From: Blautia sp. SC05B48
GTDB lineage: Bacteria; Bacillota; Clostridia; Lachnospirales; Lachnospiraceae
Assembly (NCBI RefSeq): GCF_005848555.1
Contig: NZ_CP040518.1
Coordinates: 3,543,501-3,607,500, forward strand
DNA length: 64,000 bases
Direction of reading: 5' to 3'
Shown: positions 45,001-53,829 of the stretch, piece by piece
Position numbering within the stretch: position 1 is the stretch's first letter
Layout of the letters: each line of letters starts with the position of its first letter
The notes under the pieces: generated by a model
Told to the model about the DNA's origin: nothing
Seen by the model: only the letters and a program-made list of their open reading frames with translations
The model's database searches: none
Position numbers and translations under genes: made by a program

Positions 45001-46893
45001 TTAGATTCCTAATGCTGTTCTCTTCTCTTCAATTCTCTCGATCATAAGATCAACTAATTTCTCGATGTCTGTCTCTACTGTGTAAGCAGCACCTGTCCAT
45101 TTTCTTGTTCCCTCTGTAAGAAGCTCGCACATTTCTGAAGAACCGGAAACATATGGATCAACACCAAGGAATGTATCAATACCAGTACCAACTACGTAGT
45201 TACCGATGGATACAGCTTTTTCAGACATCCACTCAGGAGCACATCCTACTACAGGAAGCTGATTGATCTGAAGTCCTGAATCTTTTGCAAGTTCAGCAGC
45301 CAGGATCATCATACGGGAGATATCTACGCAGGATCCCATATGAAGTACTGGTGGGATATCAGCCAGCTCACAGACACGTTTCAGACCTGCACCGCAGAGA
45401 TCTCTTGCGGATTTGTCCATCAGACCAGCTTTAGCAGCTGCCTGTGCGGAACATCCGGAAGCGATGATAATGATATCATTTGCGATACACTTCTTCATCA
45501 GTTCGATATGTGCATAGTCAGGACGGATCTTAGGATTGTTACATCCAACCATAGCAACAGCACCACGGATAACACCGGAAGTGATGCACTCAAGTAATGG
45601 TTTGGTTGTTCCTGTTACATCAACCTGAGAGTTTGTAACACCATCAAGAACTTTAACGATCGCTTCTACTGAATAACCAACAGTAGCTTTCTGTTTCAGC
45701 TGTGGGATATGTACAAGCTCAGGTTTTCTGTTCTTGAAGTTATCGATAGCCATCTTAACGATTGCTTTTGCATTTTCTCCTGCTGTCTCAGCGTTGAATC
45801 TGATAAATTCAGAATCCGGCATCTGAGCGATCGGAGAAGTTGTAACAAATTTAGTATGGAAGCATTTGCTCAGAGGTCCTAATGCAGGGAAGATACACTG
45901 AACATCAACTACGATCGCCTCGCAGGCACCTGTCAGCACTACGTTCTCCTGCTGCAGGAAGTTACCAGCCATCGGAACACCACGACGCATAGCTACCTCG
46001 TTAGAAGTACAGCACACACCGGAAACGGTGATTCCTTTTGCTCCTACAGATTTTGCATAATCGATCATTTCTTTGCTGTCTGCATACTCACAGATCATCT
46101 CAGAAAGACTCGGATCATGTCCGTGTACAACAATGTTTACATTCTCTTCAACCATTACTCCAAGGTTAGCCTCTGTATCAATCGGCTTCGGAGTTCCGAA
46201 TAATACATCAGAGAACTCTGTTCCCATCATGGAACCGCCCCATCCATCAGCCATACCGCAGCGAAGAGACTGTTTTACAAGTGCCTCCGGAAGAGATGAA
46301 CATCCCATATGAGACATATGCAGGGAGCTTGCAACCTCACGGTCGATAGCACGTGGTGCGATTTCGTTCTCGATCAGTTTTTCTTTCTGTCCTGCAGGCA
46401 TTCTGTCAAGGAATCTCTGATATCCGAACGGTTTACCATACTCCATAAGACCGATCTCAGCCATCTCATGAGCCAGATCATAGATATCCTTGCCTTCTGT
46501 TTCCACGCCCCACTCTTTAGCGATGCGAAGCAGTTTCTCAGGATCTTTTACCTGATAATTTCCGCCCTCTTTTGCACAGTACAGTGTATGGCAGATCTCA
46601 CGACCATGATCGGAGTGAGTAGCTGCACCACCGGCTGTAAATTTAAGGAAGTTTCTTCCTACGATACCATGGGCATCACATCCGCAGACTCCTCTTGGAG
46701 CCTTCGGTGTAATACGACACGGTCCCATTGCACAGATACGGCAGCAGATACCCTGCTCACCGAATTTACAGTGCGGAGTCTGGTTCTTTGCACGGATCTG
46801 CCATGCATCTGCTCCTACCTTTGCACCTGTCTCGAGAAGACGGGCTGTAGCGGCTTCAAATTCCTCCACTGTAGTTAATTTGAATTCACTCAT
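45001..46893 (-). CDS. acsA: Anaerobic carbon monoxide dehydrogenase catalytic subunit
   Basis: A 630-residue Ni-Fe CO dehydrogenase (CooS/AcsA) reducing CO2 to CO for acetyl-CoA synthase. The N-terminal D- and B-cluster cysteines run Cys42, 50, 51, 54, 59 and 70/72. C-cluster ligand regions are all recognisable: VVHGHDPSLSE (His), GVCCTSNE, ACEAIVVDVQCIFP, VGCNNP, SGCSAQAAAKAG and MGSCVDISR. Length is typical. AAAGGAGG precedes the ATG. Flanked on both sides by CooC-type ATPases. Confidence 0.97.
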   Translation of the reverse strand: MSEFKLTTVEEFEAATARLLETGAKVGADAWQIRAKNQTPHCKFGEQGICCRICAMGPCRITPKAPRGVCGCDAHGIVGRNFLKFTAGGAATHSDHGREICHTLYCAKEGGNYQVKDPEKLLRIAKEWGVETEGKDIYDLAHEMAEIGLMEYGKPFGYQRFLDRMPAGQKEKLIENEIAPRAIDREVASSLHMSHMGCSSLPEALVKQSLRCGMADGWGGSMMGTEFSDVLFGTPKPIDTEANLGVMVEENVNIVVHGHDPSLSEMICEYADSKEMIDYAKSVGAKGITVSGVCCTSNEVAMRRGVPMAGNFLQQENVVLTGACEAIVVDVQCIFPALGPLSKCFHTKFVTTSPIAQMPDSEFIRFNAETAGENAKAIVKMAIDNFKNRKPELVHIPQLKQKATVGYSVEAIVKVLDGVTNSQVDVTGTTKPLLECITSGVIRGAVAMVGCNNPKIRPDYAHIELMKKCIANDIIIIASGCSAQAAAKAGLMDKSARDLCGAGLKRVCELADIPPVLHMGSCVDISRMMILAAELAKDSGLQINQLPVVGCAPEWMSEKAVSIGNYVVGTGIDTFLGVDPYVSGSSEMCELLTEGTRKWTGAAYTVETDIEKLVDLMIERIEEKRTALGI

Positions 46894-47010
46894 TATAGAC
46901 CTCCTTTAATAGCACATCTATTTTTATTTTTCTTTTTATAATAAGCCCAGGGCAGGAACCCATCCCCACCCATGGGTTATTCTCTTTTATAAAAAAAGGT
47001 TTATATTCCA

Positions 47011-47781
47011 TTATAAACCTAATTTATCGAAAATTTCAAAAGCTGCTTTTCTCATCGGATTATCCTCAGGAAGAGTAACGGTTGGTTTACCATCGCAGTC
47101 ATATTCATAAACTGCCTCATCCTGTGGTACCACACCGATCAGATCGAGACCCTGATTCCGGATCTCCTCAAGGATTCCTGGATTCAGTTCTGCTTTTGGC
47201 GCGCGGTTGATAATAAGACCCACTCTGGAAGGCTTCATATCGCATTCCTTAATAAGTTCTGCGATCCTGCCAACTGCCTGTACACCTCTTCTGGAACAGT
47301 CACTCACAAGGATTGCTGTCTCCATGCTCGGAAGGATTCCTCTGCTGATATGTTCCATCCCTGCTTCATTGTCCACAACAATATATGGATAATTCTTCTG
47401 GTATTTGGCAAGCTGTGCCTGAAGCAGACCGTTTACAAAGCAATAGCATCCTTTTCCCTGGGTTCTTCCCATTACAAGAAGATCGTAATCATCTTCCTCA
47501 GCAAGAGCATCCTCGAAACGTACCTCTGCATAATCTGCCTTGGACATTCCTTTGGGGATCGGGCTTTTCTCTGTCATCTCAGCATGTGCGATCTCCTCAC
47601 GTACATCGCCAAGAGTTGTATCTACTTCTACACCAAGAACCTCGTTCAGATTTGAATTGGCATCTGCATCTACCGCCAGTACAGGTCCTTTTTTCTTTTC
47701 GCAGAGATACTGGATCAGCATTCCGCATAATGTAGTTTTTCCAACGCCGCCTTTTCCGGCGACTGCAATAACATGTGCCAT
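47011..47781 (-). CDS. cooC: CooC-type nickel-insertion ATPase (second copy)
   Basis: A 256-residue relative of CooC with P-loop GKGGVGKTT (9-17) and metal motif Cys112/Cys114 (GKGCYCFVN). It is clearly divergent from the copy at 44.2-45.0 kb, so the two probably serve different clients, this one CO dehydrogenase. ATG 47781 is preferred, 10 bases after AGGAGG; an upstream extension has no good site. It lies between metF and the CO dehydrogenase gene. Confidence 0.9.
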   Translation of the reverse strand: MAHVIAVAGKGGVGKTTLCGMLIQYLCEKKKGPVLAVDADANSNLNEVLGVEVDTTLGDVREEIAHAEMTEKSPIPKGMSKADYAEVRFEDALAEEDDYDLLVMGRTQGKGCYCFVNGLLQAQLAKYQKNYPYIVVDNEAGMEHISRGILPSMETAILVSDCSRRGVQAVGRIAELIKECDMKPSRVGLIINRAPKAELNPGILEEIRNQGLDLIGVVPQDEAVYEYDCDGKPTVTLPEDNPMRKAAFEIFDKLGL

Positions 47782-47893
47782 AAAACGGGCACCTCCTGAT
47801 TCTATATCTGTTATGCCGGCGCATAAGGGAGGTGCCTGATACTGTTCTGGCACCTCCGCATCGTGCCGGAATTCTTATTTATTTCGTTGATGA

Positions 47894-48826
47894 TTAGATA
47901 AGTGTACGAAGTCCGGATCTGTCAATGATCTCGGATACATCTTTCCATTTGTTTAATGCATAAAGATGGATACCGTCAACACCAAGAGCGCGATACTCAT
48001 CGATCTGTCTGATGGTGTATTCGATTCCTTCTTCTTTGAATCGTTTAACCTTGTCCTCATAGAACATGTCAAATGGTTTACCATCAGCATCTTTAGCGTT
48101 AAACGGATTCGGGAACAGCCAGTTCCTGGAAATCAGCCTGCAAAGCTCACTGTCCATTACACAGCCGTTACGTGAAAGAGCCATATTAATGGTAGCTGCC
48201 TGGTCCAAGATCGGCATTACGCCAACATCTACAGGCATTGTCACTCCAGCCTCGCGGATAGCGTCCAACCAGTATTTAAACTGTTCCATATCCCAGCAGA
48301 GCTGAGTCATGATATAATCAGCACCATTGTCCTGTTTCTGTCTCAAAACAGCAATATCAGCATCCAAGCTTCTGCATGCGATATGGCCTTCCGGTGAACC
48401 GGCTACTGCGATCTCAAACTTATCGCCAAATTCATCACGGACAAATTTAACAAGGTCTGTCGCATAATTGAAGTCTCCGCAGGTTGTTGTCTCACCAAGC
48501 GGAATATCTCCTCGAAGTGCCAGCATATGGTCAACGCCATCTGCCAGATACCGTTCCAACTGCTGTCTGATTCCTTCTTTTGTGTTCTTGATCACTGTGA
48601 AGTGTGTTACAGGAATAGATCCTGCATTCCTGATCATCTGGCATACTTCCCTGTTGGCTCCGACATTTCCGCCGCCGGCACCGTATGTACAGGAAATATA
48701 CTCCGGTCTATACTTCATGAGATGTTCAATGGTTCCCGGCAGATTTGCCATGCCTTTTTCCGTCTTTGGCGGAAAAAGTTCAAAAGAAAGCAACATTTTT
48801 TCTCTCATTGCTTCAGATAATTTCAT
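47894..48826 (-). CDS. metF: Methylenetetrahydrofolate reductase
   Basis: A 310-residue flavin TIM-barrel enzyme reducing methylene- to methyl-tetrahydrofolate, the last step of the methyl branch. Signatures: LSFELFPPKTEKGM, ISCTYGAGGGN, DHMLALRGDIP, AGSPEGHIA and TQLCWDMEQFKYW. In many acetogens MetF pairs with the zinc protein MetV, but no metV is present here. ATG 48826 follows GGAGGG. Confidence 0.95.
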   Translation of the reverse strand: MKLSEAMREKMLLSFELFPPKTEKGMANLPGTIEHLMKYRPEYISCTYGAGGGNVGANREVCQMIRNAGSIPVTHFTVIKNTKEGIRQQLERYLADGVDHMLALRGDIPLGETTTCGDFNYATDLVKFVRDEFGDKFEIAVAGSPEGHIACRSLDADIAVLRQKQDNGADYIMTQLCWDMEQFKYWLDAIREAGVTMPVDVGVMPILDQAATINMALSRNGCVMDSELCRLISRNWLFPNPFNAKDADGKPFDMFYEDKVKRFKEEGIEYTIRQIDEYRALGVDGIHLYALNKWKDVSEIIDRSGLRTLI

Positions 48827-48860
48827 CGATCGTCCCTCCACATCTTACGTCTTGATCATA

Positions 48861-49043
48861 TCAGTTACACTGCAGTTTCACGATGCTGTTTGCAAGATCC
48901 ACCATAAGGATACTGCCTTCTACCTCACGCTCATCTCCCATGATATCACGAAGGATCAATTTATTTCCGTCTACATCGATCCGGCTTACATTCTTAAAGA
49001 TCACAGAATTATCTTCTTCCTTATATACTGTTGCAAGACACAT
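48861..49043 (-). CDS. cooT: CooT family nickel-binding protein
   Basis: A 60-residue protein starting MCLATVYKEED, with the invariant Cys2 that binds Ni in R. rubrum CooT, followed by the beta-rich body (VSRIDVDGNKLILRDIMGDEREVEG, ILMVDLANSIVKL). CooT supports nickel delivery to CO dehydrogenase. ATG 49043 has GGAGG 8 bases upstream; an ATG two codons earlier is too close to that site and would bury Cys2. It sits between the His-rich gene and metF. Confidence 0.88.
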   Translation of the reverse strand: MCLATVYKEEDNSVIFKNVSRIDVDGNKLILRDIMGDEREVEGSILMVDLANSIVKLQCN

Positions 49044-49107
49044 AATCATTCCTCCAAATAAGTGGCGTCATTTAACCACTATGCTGTCAAAACTATTCTG
49101 TCAGTTT

Positions 49108-49500
49108 TTATTTCAACTCTTCCTTAACAAGTGTAAGGGCAAGTCCAAGCCTCATATTACCTTTCTGAAAATCTGCTACTGCCTCTTTGATCGTCTTAGC
49201 AGCTGCATCCATGTTAAGCTTCTTAAGATTGTCAGCCATCTGATCAAGTTCTGCAGCATGATGCTCGTTATGCTGCAGCATATAGGTAAGAAGCGCTACA
49301 GTCTCATTCTTGCAGTCACCATTCTCACAGGAACCGCAGTGCCCATCACCGTGTGTATGACAATGGCTGTCTCCTTCCGCATGGCTGTGTGTATGACTGT
49401 GAGTCACACCATCCTCATGGGTGTGCTCATGTGTATGTTCATGGCTATCTGCATGTCCATGCTGAACAAGATTGCCATTCTCATCTTTGATTAAATGCAT
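49108..49500 (-). CDS. His-rich metal-binding protein, first gene of acetogenesis operon
   Basis: A 130-residue protein whose first 54 residues contain 16 histidines, mostly in alternating HxH runs, with Cys47, 55, 58 and 63 just after. The C-terminal half is a predicted helical domain starting VALLTYMLQHNEHHAAELDQM, with three more His. No signal peptide or membrane segment. The His-rich segment resembles nickel-storage tails (CooJ, HypB, UreE) but lies at the N-terminus. Being first in an operon with CooT, two CooC and Ni enzymes, it is probably a Ni buffer or donor; Zn or Co are alternatives. Confidence 0.85.
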   Translation of the reverse strand: MHLIKDENGNLVQHGHADSHEHTHEHTHEDGVTHSHTHSHAEGDSHCHTHGDGHCGSCENGDCKNETVALLTYMLQHNEHHAAELDQMADNLKKLNMDAAAKTIKEAVADFQKGNMRLGLALTLVKEELK

Positions 49501-49564
49501 AAATACCCCTTTCCTGTATCCGCCGTGCGGACACTCTCATGACAAGAATTTATCAATTAAATTC

Positions 49565-49593
49565 ATTATACATCTTTTCACTGTTATTATCAA
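49565..49593 (-). promoter_or_regulatory. Promoter of the acetogenesis operon
   Basis: Minus-strand TTGATA, 17-base spacer, TATAAT, giving a ~58-nt leader. The remaining 345-base divergent gap to 49846 is AT-rich and holds no gene. Confidence 0.75.
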
Positions 49594-49789
49594 GAAAATA
49601 ATTATAAAAAATAGCCAAAATTATATGCTGTTTTTCCTATTTTTCCAAAAACTTTGACAGTAAATTAACTCGATTGTTTCATTTTTAACGAAGTTAGTTT
49701 CTTCAAACCATTACTCTTTACCCAATCTGCTTTCCTGGCCAAGTCTAAGCTTTATCACTTTTGTAATATAATTGATGTGATTCTTTCAT

Positions 49790-49805
49790 ATTTTTGTGCT
49801 ATAAT
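49790..49805 (+). promoter_or_regulatory. Extended -10 promoter for the aldo/keto reductase gene
   Basis: TGC-TATAAT (TATAAT at 49800-49805) without a clear -35; 41 bases before the start codon. Confidence 0.5.
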
Positions 49806-49846
49806 AGCAAAAGCATGGAAAGCAGAACATACAAGGAGGAATTATT

Positions 49847-50674
49847 TTGAAAAAAACTGTTTTTCTGAACAACGACAGAGAAATGCCTCTTCTGGGGCTT
49901 GGCGTATACAAGTTGCCCGATGACGTACAGGCCGAAGCAGCCGTCACATCTGCTATTTCCGCCGGCTACCGCATGATCGATACCGCTTCTGTTTATAAAA
50001 ATGAAGAAAGCGTTGGACGTGCCATTGCCAAATGCGGAGTTCCCAGAAAGGATCTTTTCATCACCAGTAAGATCTGGAACAATGCGCAGCGTCTCGGCGA
50101 TGTCCAGGGAGCATTTTCCCGTAGCCTCGACCGTCTGAAAGTCAGTTATGTAGATCTCTATCTGATACACTGGCCGGTTCCCGGCTGCTATTTAAGCACC
50201 TGGAAAGAGCTGGAATCCATTCTTGACTCCGGACGTGCTTTAAGTATCGGCGTCAGTAATTTTGATATCCGGCATCTGGAAGAGCTTCGTAAGATATCCG
50301 GGATTATTCCTGCTGTAAACCAGATCGAGTGCCATCCTTTGTGTTACCCTACTGAACTGATCGAATACTGCAAGGCTTTCGGTATTCAGGTACAGGCTTA
50401 TGCTCCTCTGGCAAGAGGTGCATATTTTGATAATGATGTAATGTGTGTTCTGGGGACCAAATATGCCCGGACACCTGCTCAGATCGGACTTCGCTGGGCA
50501 ATACAGAAGGGAATTTCTGTCATTCCGAAATCCATCAACCCGGAACGAATCCGTAGCAATGGAAACATCTTTGACTTCAATATCGAGGATGAAGATATGG
50601 CGATCATCGATACACTGAACGAAGATCTGCATACTTCTCATGTTCCGGAAGATCTCCGTGATATTCAGTTTTAA
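49847..50674 (+). CDS. Aldo/keto reductase
   Basis: A 275-residue NADPH-dependent carbonyl reductase of the AKR superfamily. Catalytic Asp and Tyr lie in MIDTASVYKNEESVG, Lys in ITSKIWNN and His in YLIHWPVPG; the cofactor end is IPKSINPERIRSN. It resembles the 2,5-diketogluconate reductase group, but substrate is unknown. The start is TTG 49847, seven bases after AAGGAGG; no ATG fits. It is a single gene with its own terminator, divergent from the acetogenesis operon. Confidence 0.92.
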   Translation: MKKTVFLNNDREMPLLGLGVYKLPDDVQAEAAVTSAISAGYRMIDTASVYKNEESVGRAIAKCGVPRKDLFITSKIWNNAQRLGDVQGAFSRSLDRLKVSYVDLYLIHWPVPGCYLSTWKELESILDSGRALSIGVSNFDIRHLEELRKISGIIPAVNQIECHPLCYPTELIEYCKAFGIQVQAYAPLARGAYFDNDVMCVLGTKYARTPAQIGLRWAIQKGISVIPKSINPERIRSNGNIFDFNIEDEDMAIIDTLNEDLHTSHVPEDLRDIQF

Positions 50675-50689
50675 TTTCCATAATAATGC

Positions 50690-50745
50690 AAAAAGATATC
50701 TGCCAGATTATAAGTGATCTCCTGGCAGATATCTTTTTTTCTTTT
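50690..50745. terminator. Bidirectional terminator, aldo/keto reductase / gpsA
   Basis: Fourteen-base perfect stem AAGATATCTGCCAG / CTGGCAGATATCTT with A and T runs on either side. Confidence 0.88.
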
Positions 50746-50822
50746 CACCTGATATGGTAATCCTATAATTCTGCGCTTAGTATTTCACATGTCTGAAACT
50801 GATAAATACTTGACTGATCCGC

Positions 50823-51839
50823 TCACGCATTTTCCCACGGAAGCATGGGCGTTTCCACTTTTTTATCACGCAGCATCAGGTCCATTACTGCTTCCGCTGC
50901 TGATTTTCCTTCAAACAGTACGCGGTTCACTTCCGTTATGATAGGCATCTCCACCTCATATTTCTCTGCAAGCTCTCTTGCAGCTCTTGCAGAATAAACG
51001 CCTTCCACAACCATCTGCACTTCTTTCATAGCTTCTTCCATCGTATATCCCTGGCCGATCAGGTATCCGGCCTTTCGATTACGGCTATGCTTACTTGCAC
51101 AGGTCACGATCAGGTCTCCGATCCCGGACAGGCCGTAAAAGGTCTCCATCTGCGCACCCATTTTTTTGCCAAGTCTTCCTATCTCCGTGATTCCCCTGGT
51201 AATCAGTGCTGCCTTGGTATTATCTCCATATCCAAGGCCGTCGGCAGTACCTGCTGCCAGTGCGATCACATTTTTCAATGCTCCGCCAAGCTCTACCCCA
51301 AGAATATCCGGTGTTGTATACACACGGAACACAGGGCTCATAAAAATGCTCTGAAGGTATTCCGCAGTTTCCTGTGAATGTGCGCTGATCACACAGGTTG
51401 TAGGAAGTCCGCGTCCTACTTCTTCCGCATGGCTTGGACCGGAAAGTACGGCTACATTACCCTGCGGGATTTCTTCTTCGATCACCTCACTGAGTGTTTT
51501 CAGTGTCTTTTCCTCAATGCCTTTTGCAACATTGACAATCTTCTGATCCTTGCAGACAAACGGTGCCATCTTGTGTGCAGTACTCCGGATATACGGGGAA
51601 GCTACTGCCAGAACTGTTACATCCACGTCCTTAAGTGCACGCTCCATATCCGTCAGGACATCGATTTCATCCGGAAGCCGTACCCCCGGAAGCCTGTCAG
51701 GATTTTCTCTTTTTTCCCGGAGTTTCCGGGCATTCTCCGGTCTTGCTGACCAGAGAAGGACTTCATGGCCATTATTATGCAACAGGAGTGCCAGGGCTAA
51801 TCCCCAGCTTCCCGAACCCAGTACGCTGATTTTTGCCAT
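50823..51839 (-). CDS. gpsA: NAD(P)-dependent glycerol-3-phosphate dehydrogenase
   Basis: A 338-residue enzyme making sn-glycerol-3-phosphate for phospholipids from dihydroxyacetone phosphate. Signatures: ISVLGSGSWGLALALLLHNNGH (cofactor), VLSGPSHAEEV, and GLSGIGDLIVTC...HSRNRKAG with the catalytic Lys in ELGGALKNVIA. It lies 12 bases after plsY, the next enzyme of the same pathway. Confidence 0.96.
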   Translation of the reverse strand: MAKISVLGSGSWGLALALLLHNNGHEVLLWSARPENARKLREKRENPDRLPGVRLPDEIDVLTDMERALKDVDVTVLAVASPYIRSTAHKMAPFVCKDQKIVNVAKGIEEKTLKTLSEVIEEEIPQGNVAVLSGPSHAEEVGRGLPTTCVISAHSQETAEYLQSIFMSPVFRVYTTPDILGVELGGALKNVIALAAGTADGLGYGDNTKAALITRGITEIGRLGKKMGAQMETFYGLSGIGDLIVTCASKHSRNRKAGYLIGQGYTMEEAMKEVQMVVEGVYSARAARELAEKYEVEMPIITEVNRVLFEGKSAAEAVMDLMLRDKKVETPMLPWENA

Positions 51840-51851
51840 AAATCTTACCTC

Positions 51852-52499
51852 TTATTTTTTATTCTTACTGCTTAAAAACACCTTATTCTCTGTTCCATGA
51901 AACAGTCTTACAATGTTTGCCCTGTGTCTGTAGAACGCCATTGCTGTAAGAACTGCCATCACAATATAAAGCTCAACGGTATGCGGCTGATCCATCCCAT
52001 ATTTTCCCATATGCCCAAAAGCAAGGACCAGGATAAAAGCCACCGCATATGCACTGAGAGAGCAAAGCGATACATAATGAGTTGTAAAGAACAGCGCAAA
52101 AAAGACAACTGCACATACAATAAATATCCGCCAGTCAAAAGCAATGATCATGCCCACAGAAGCAGCAATTCCCTTTCCGCCACGAAATTCCATAGAAATC
52201 GGAAAATTGTGTCCAAGGATACATCCTAATGCCGCATAAAGGATAAGAAGCGGAAGGATACCATTCATGGAATTTCCATAAACCATTCTTACGATCACAA
52301 TAGCCAGTACACACTTCAGGCAGTCTCCCAGCAGTGTGATCGCTCCCGCCTTCTTTCCAAAGGTCCGGAAGGCATTCGTAGTACCAGCATTCCCGCTGCC
52401 ATGCTTTCTGATATCTGTCTTGTGGATTTTTCCAATAATATAGCCTGTCTGAAAAAGCCCGCATACATAACCGATAACAAGACAAATAATACGTTCCAT
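51852..52499 (-). CDS. plsY: Glycerol-3-phosphate acyltransferase PlsY
   Basis: A 215-residue membrane enzyme with about five helices that acylates glycerol-3-phosphate from acyl-phosphate. Motifs: HGSGNAGTTNAFRTFGKKAG, ILGHNFPISMEFRGGKGIAASVGM and the C-terminal basic tail. Downstream of der (4-base gap) and upstream of gpsA in a conserved Firmicute order. Confidence 0.95.
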   Translation of the reverse strand: MERIICLVIGYVCGLFQTGYIIGKIHKTDIRKHGSGNAGTTNAFRTFGKKAGAITLLGDCLKCVLAIVIVRMVYGNSMNGILPLLILYAALGCILGHNFPISMEFRGGKGIAASVGMIIAFDWRIFIVCAVVFFALFFTTHYVSLCSLSAYAVAFILVLAFGHMGKYGMDQPHTVELYIVMAVLTAMAFYRHRANIVRLFHGTENKVFLSSKNKK

Positions 52500-52503
52500 A
52501 CTT

Positions 52504-53829
52504 TTATTCCTTTTCCCCGCGCTCGCGGATGATAAATTTCAGAGAAGTTCCAGAAAATCCAAAAGCATCTCTGATCTTGTTCTCCAGATATCTTACATAG
52601 GAAAAATGCATCAGTTCCTTGTCATTGACAAAGATAACAAATGTCGGCGGTTTTACCGCAACCTGTGTCATATAGAAGATCTTCAGTCTTCTTCCTCTGT
52701 CAGACGGCGGCTGCTGAAGAGCGACTGCCTCAGAAAGGATCTCATTAAGAACACCTGTCTGGATACGGAGTGTCTGATTTTCGATAACTGTATCGATATT
52801 CTCGAAAAGCTTCGGAAGTCTCTGACCTGTTTTTGCAGAGATAAAGATGATCTGCGCGTATGGCATAAAGGAAAGGATCTGACGGATCTTTTCCGTATGC
52901 TTGTAGATGGTCTTGTCATTTTTCTCAATGGCATCCCATTTATTTACCGCTACGATAATACCCTTTCCTCTGTCATGAGCGATTCCTGCGATCTTAGCAT
53001 CCTGCTCGGTAACACCCTCGGAGGCATCGATCACAACTACAACCACATCTGCGCGCTCTACAGCCGTCACAGTACGGATAACACTGTAGCGCTCGATCTC
53101 TTCTTTTACCTTACCCTTGCGTCGAAGTCCTGCGGTATCGATAAAAATATAATCTTTTTTGTTCCAGGTAACCTTTGTGTCAATAGCATCACGTGTGGTT
53201 CCTGCAATATTGGATACGATCACACGCTCCTCTCCAAGAAGCTTATTGATCAGAGAAGATTTTCCCACGTTCGGCTTTCCTACAATGGCGATCTTCGGAA
53301 TATCATCCTGATCTTCCTCTTCACTCTTATCCGGGAACTCTTTGATCACCTCATCCAGCATGTCTCCAAGGCCTTGTCTGTTAGCTGCGGAAATCGGGAT
53401 CGGTTCTCCGATTCCAAGATTGTAAAACTCATATACATCCATCATATATTTCTGGTGGCTGTCTACCTTGTTAACTACAAGACGTACCGGCTTGCCGCTG
53501 CGGCGGAGCATGTCTGCCACCTTGGCATCGGAATCCACAAGACCCTGGCGGACATCTGTGATAAAAATGATCACGTCTGCCGTATCAATGGCGATCTGTG
53601 CCTGCTCTCTCATTCTGGAGAGGATGATGTCGCTGCTGTCCGGCTCAATTCCACCTGTATCGATCAGGGTAAATGTCCTGTCAAGCCATGTGACATCTGC
53701 GTAAATCCTGTCACGGGTTACTCCCGGTGTATCCTTTACTATGGAAATATTGTCACCTGCCAGAGCGTTAAACAGAGTGGATTTGCCTACATTAGGCCTT
53801 CCCACTATTGCTACTACTGGTTTGCTCAT
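52504..53829 (-). CDS. der: Ribosome biogenesis GTPase Der (EngA)
   Basis: A 441-residue protein with two tandem GTPase domains ([12 protein letters not shown] near residue 10 and [12 protein letters not shown] near 180) and a C-terminal KH-like domain ([20 protein letters not shown]). It works in 50S subunit maturation. NKVD and NKWD are the G4 motifs. Its start overlaps the DUF512 gene end by 38 bases, so the two are coupled. Confidence 0.97.
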   Translation of the reverse strand: MSKPVVAIVGRPNVGKSTLFNALAGDNISIVKDTPGVTRDRIYADVTWLDRTFTLIDTGGIEPDSSDIILSRMREQAQIAIDTADVIIFITDVRQGLVDSDAKVADMLRRSGKPVRLVVNKVDSHQKYMMDVYEFYNLGIGEPIPISAANRQGLGDMLDEVIKEFPDKSEEEDQDDIPKIAIVGKPNVGKSSLINKLLGEERVIVSNIAGTTRDAIDTKVTWNKKDYIFIDTAGLRRKGKVKEEIERYSVIRTVTAVERADVVVVVIDASEGVTEQDAKIAGIAHDRGKGIIVAVNKWDAIEKNDKTIYKHTEKIRQILSFMPYAQIIFISAKTGQRLPKLFENIDTVIENQTLRIQTGVLNEILSEAVALQQPPSDRGRRLKIFYMTQVAVKPPTFVIFVNDKELMHFSYVRYLENKIRDAFGFSGTSLKFIIRERGEKE

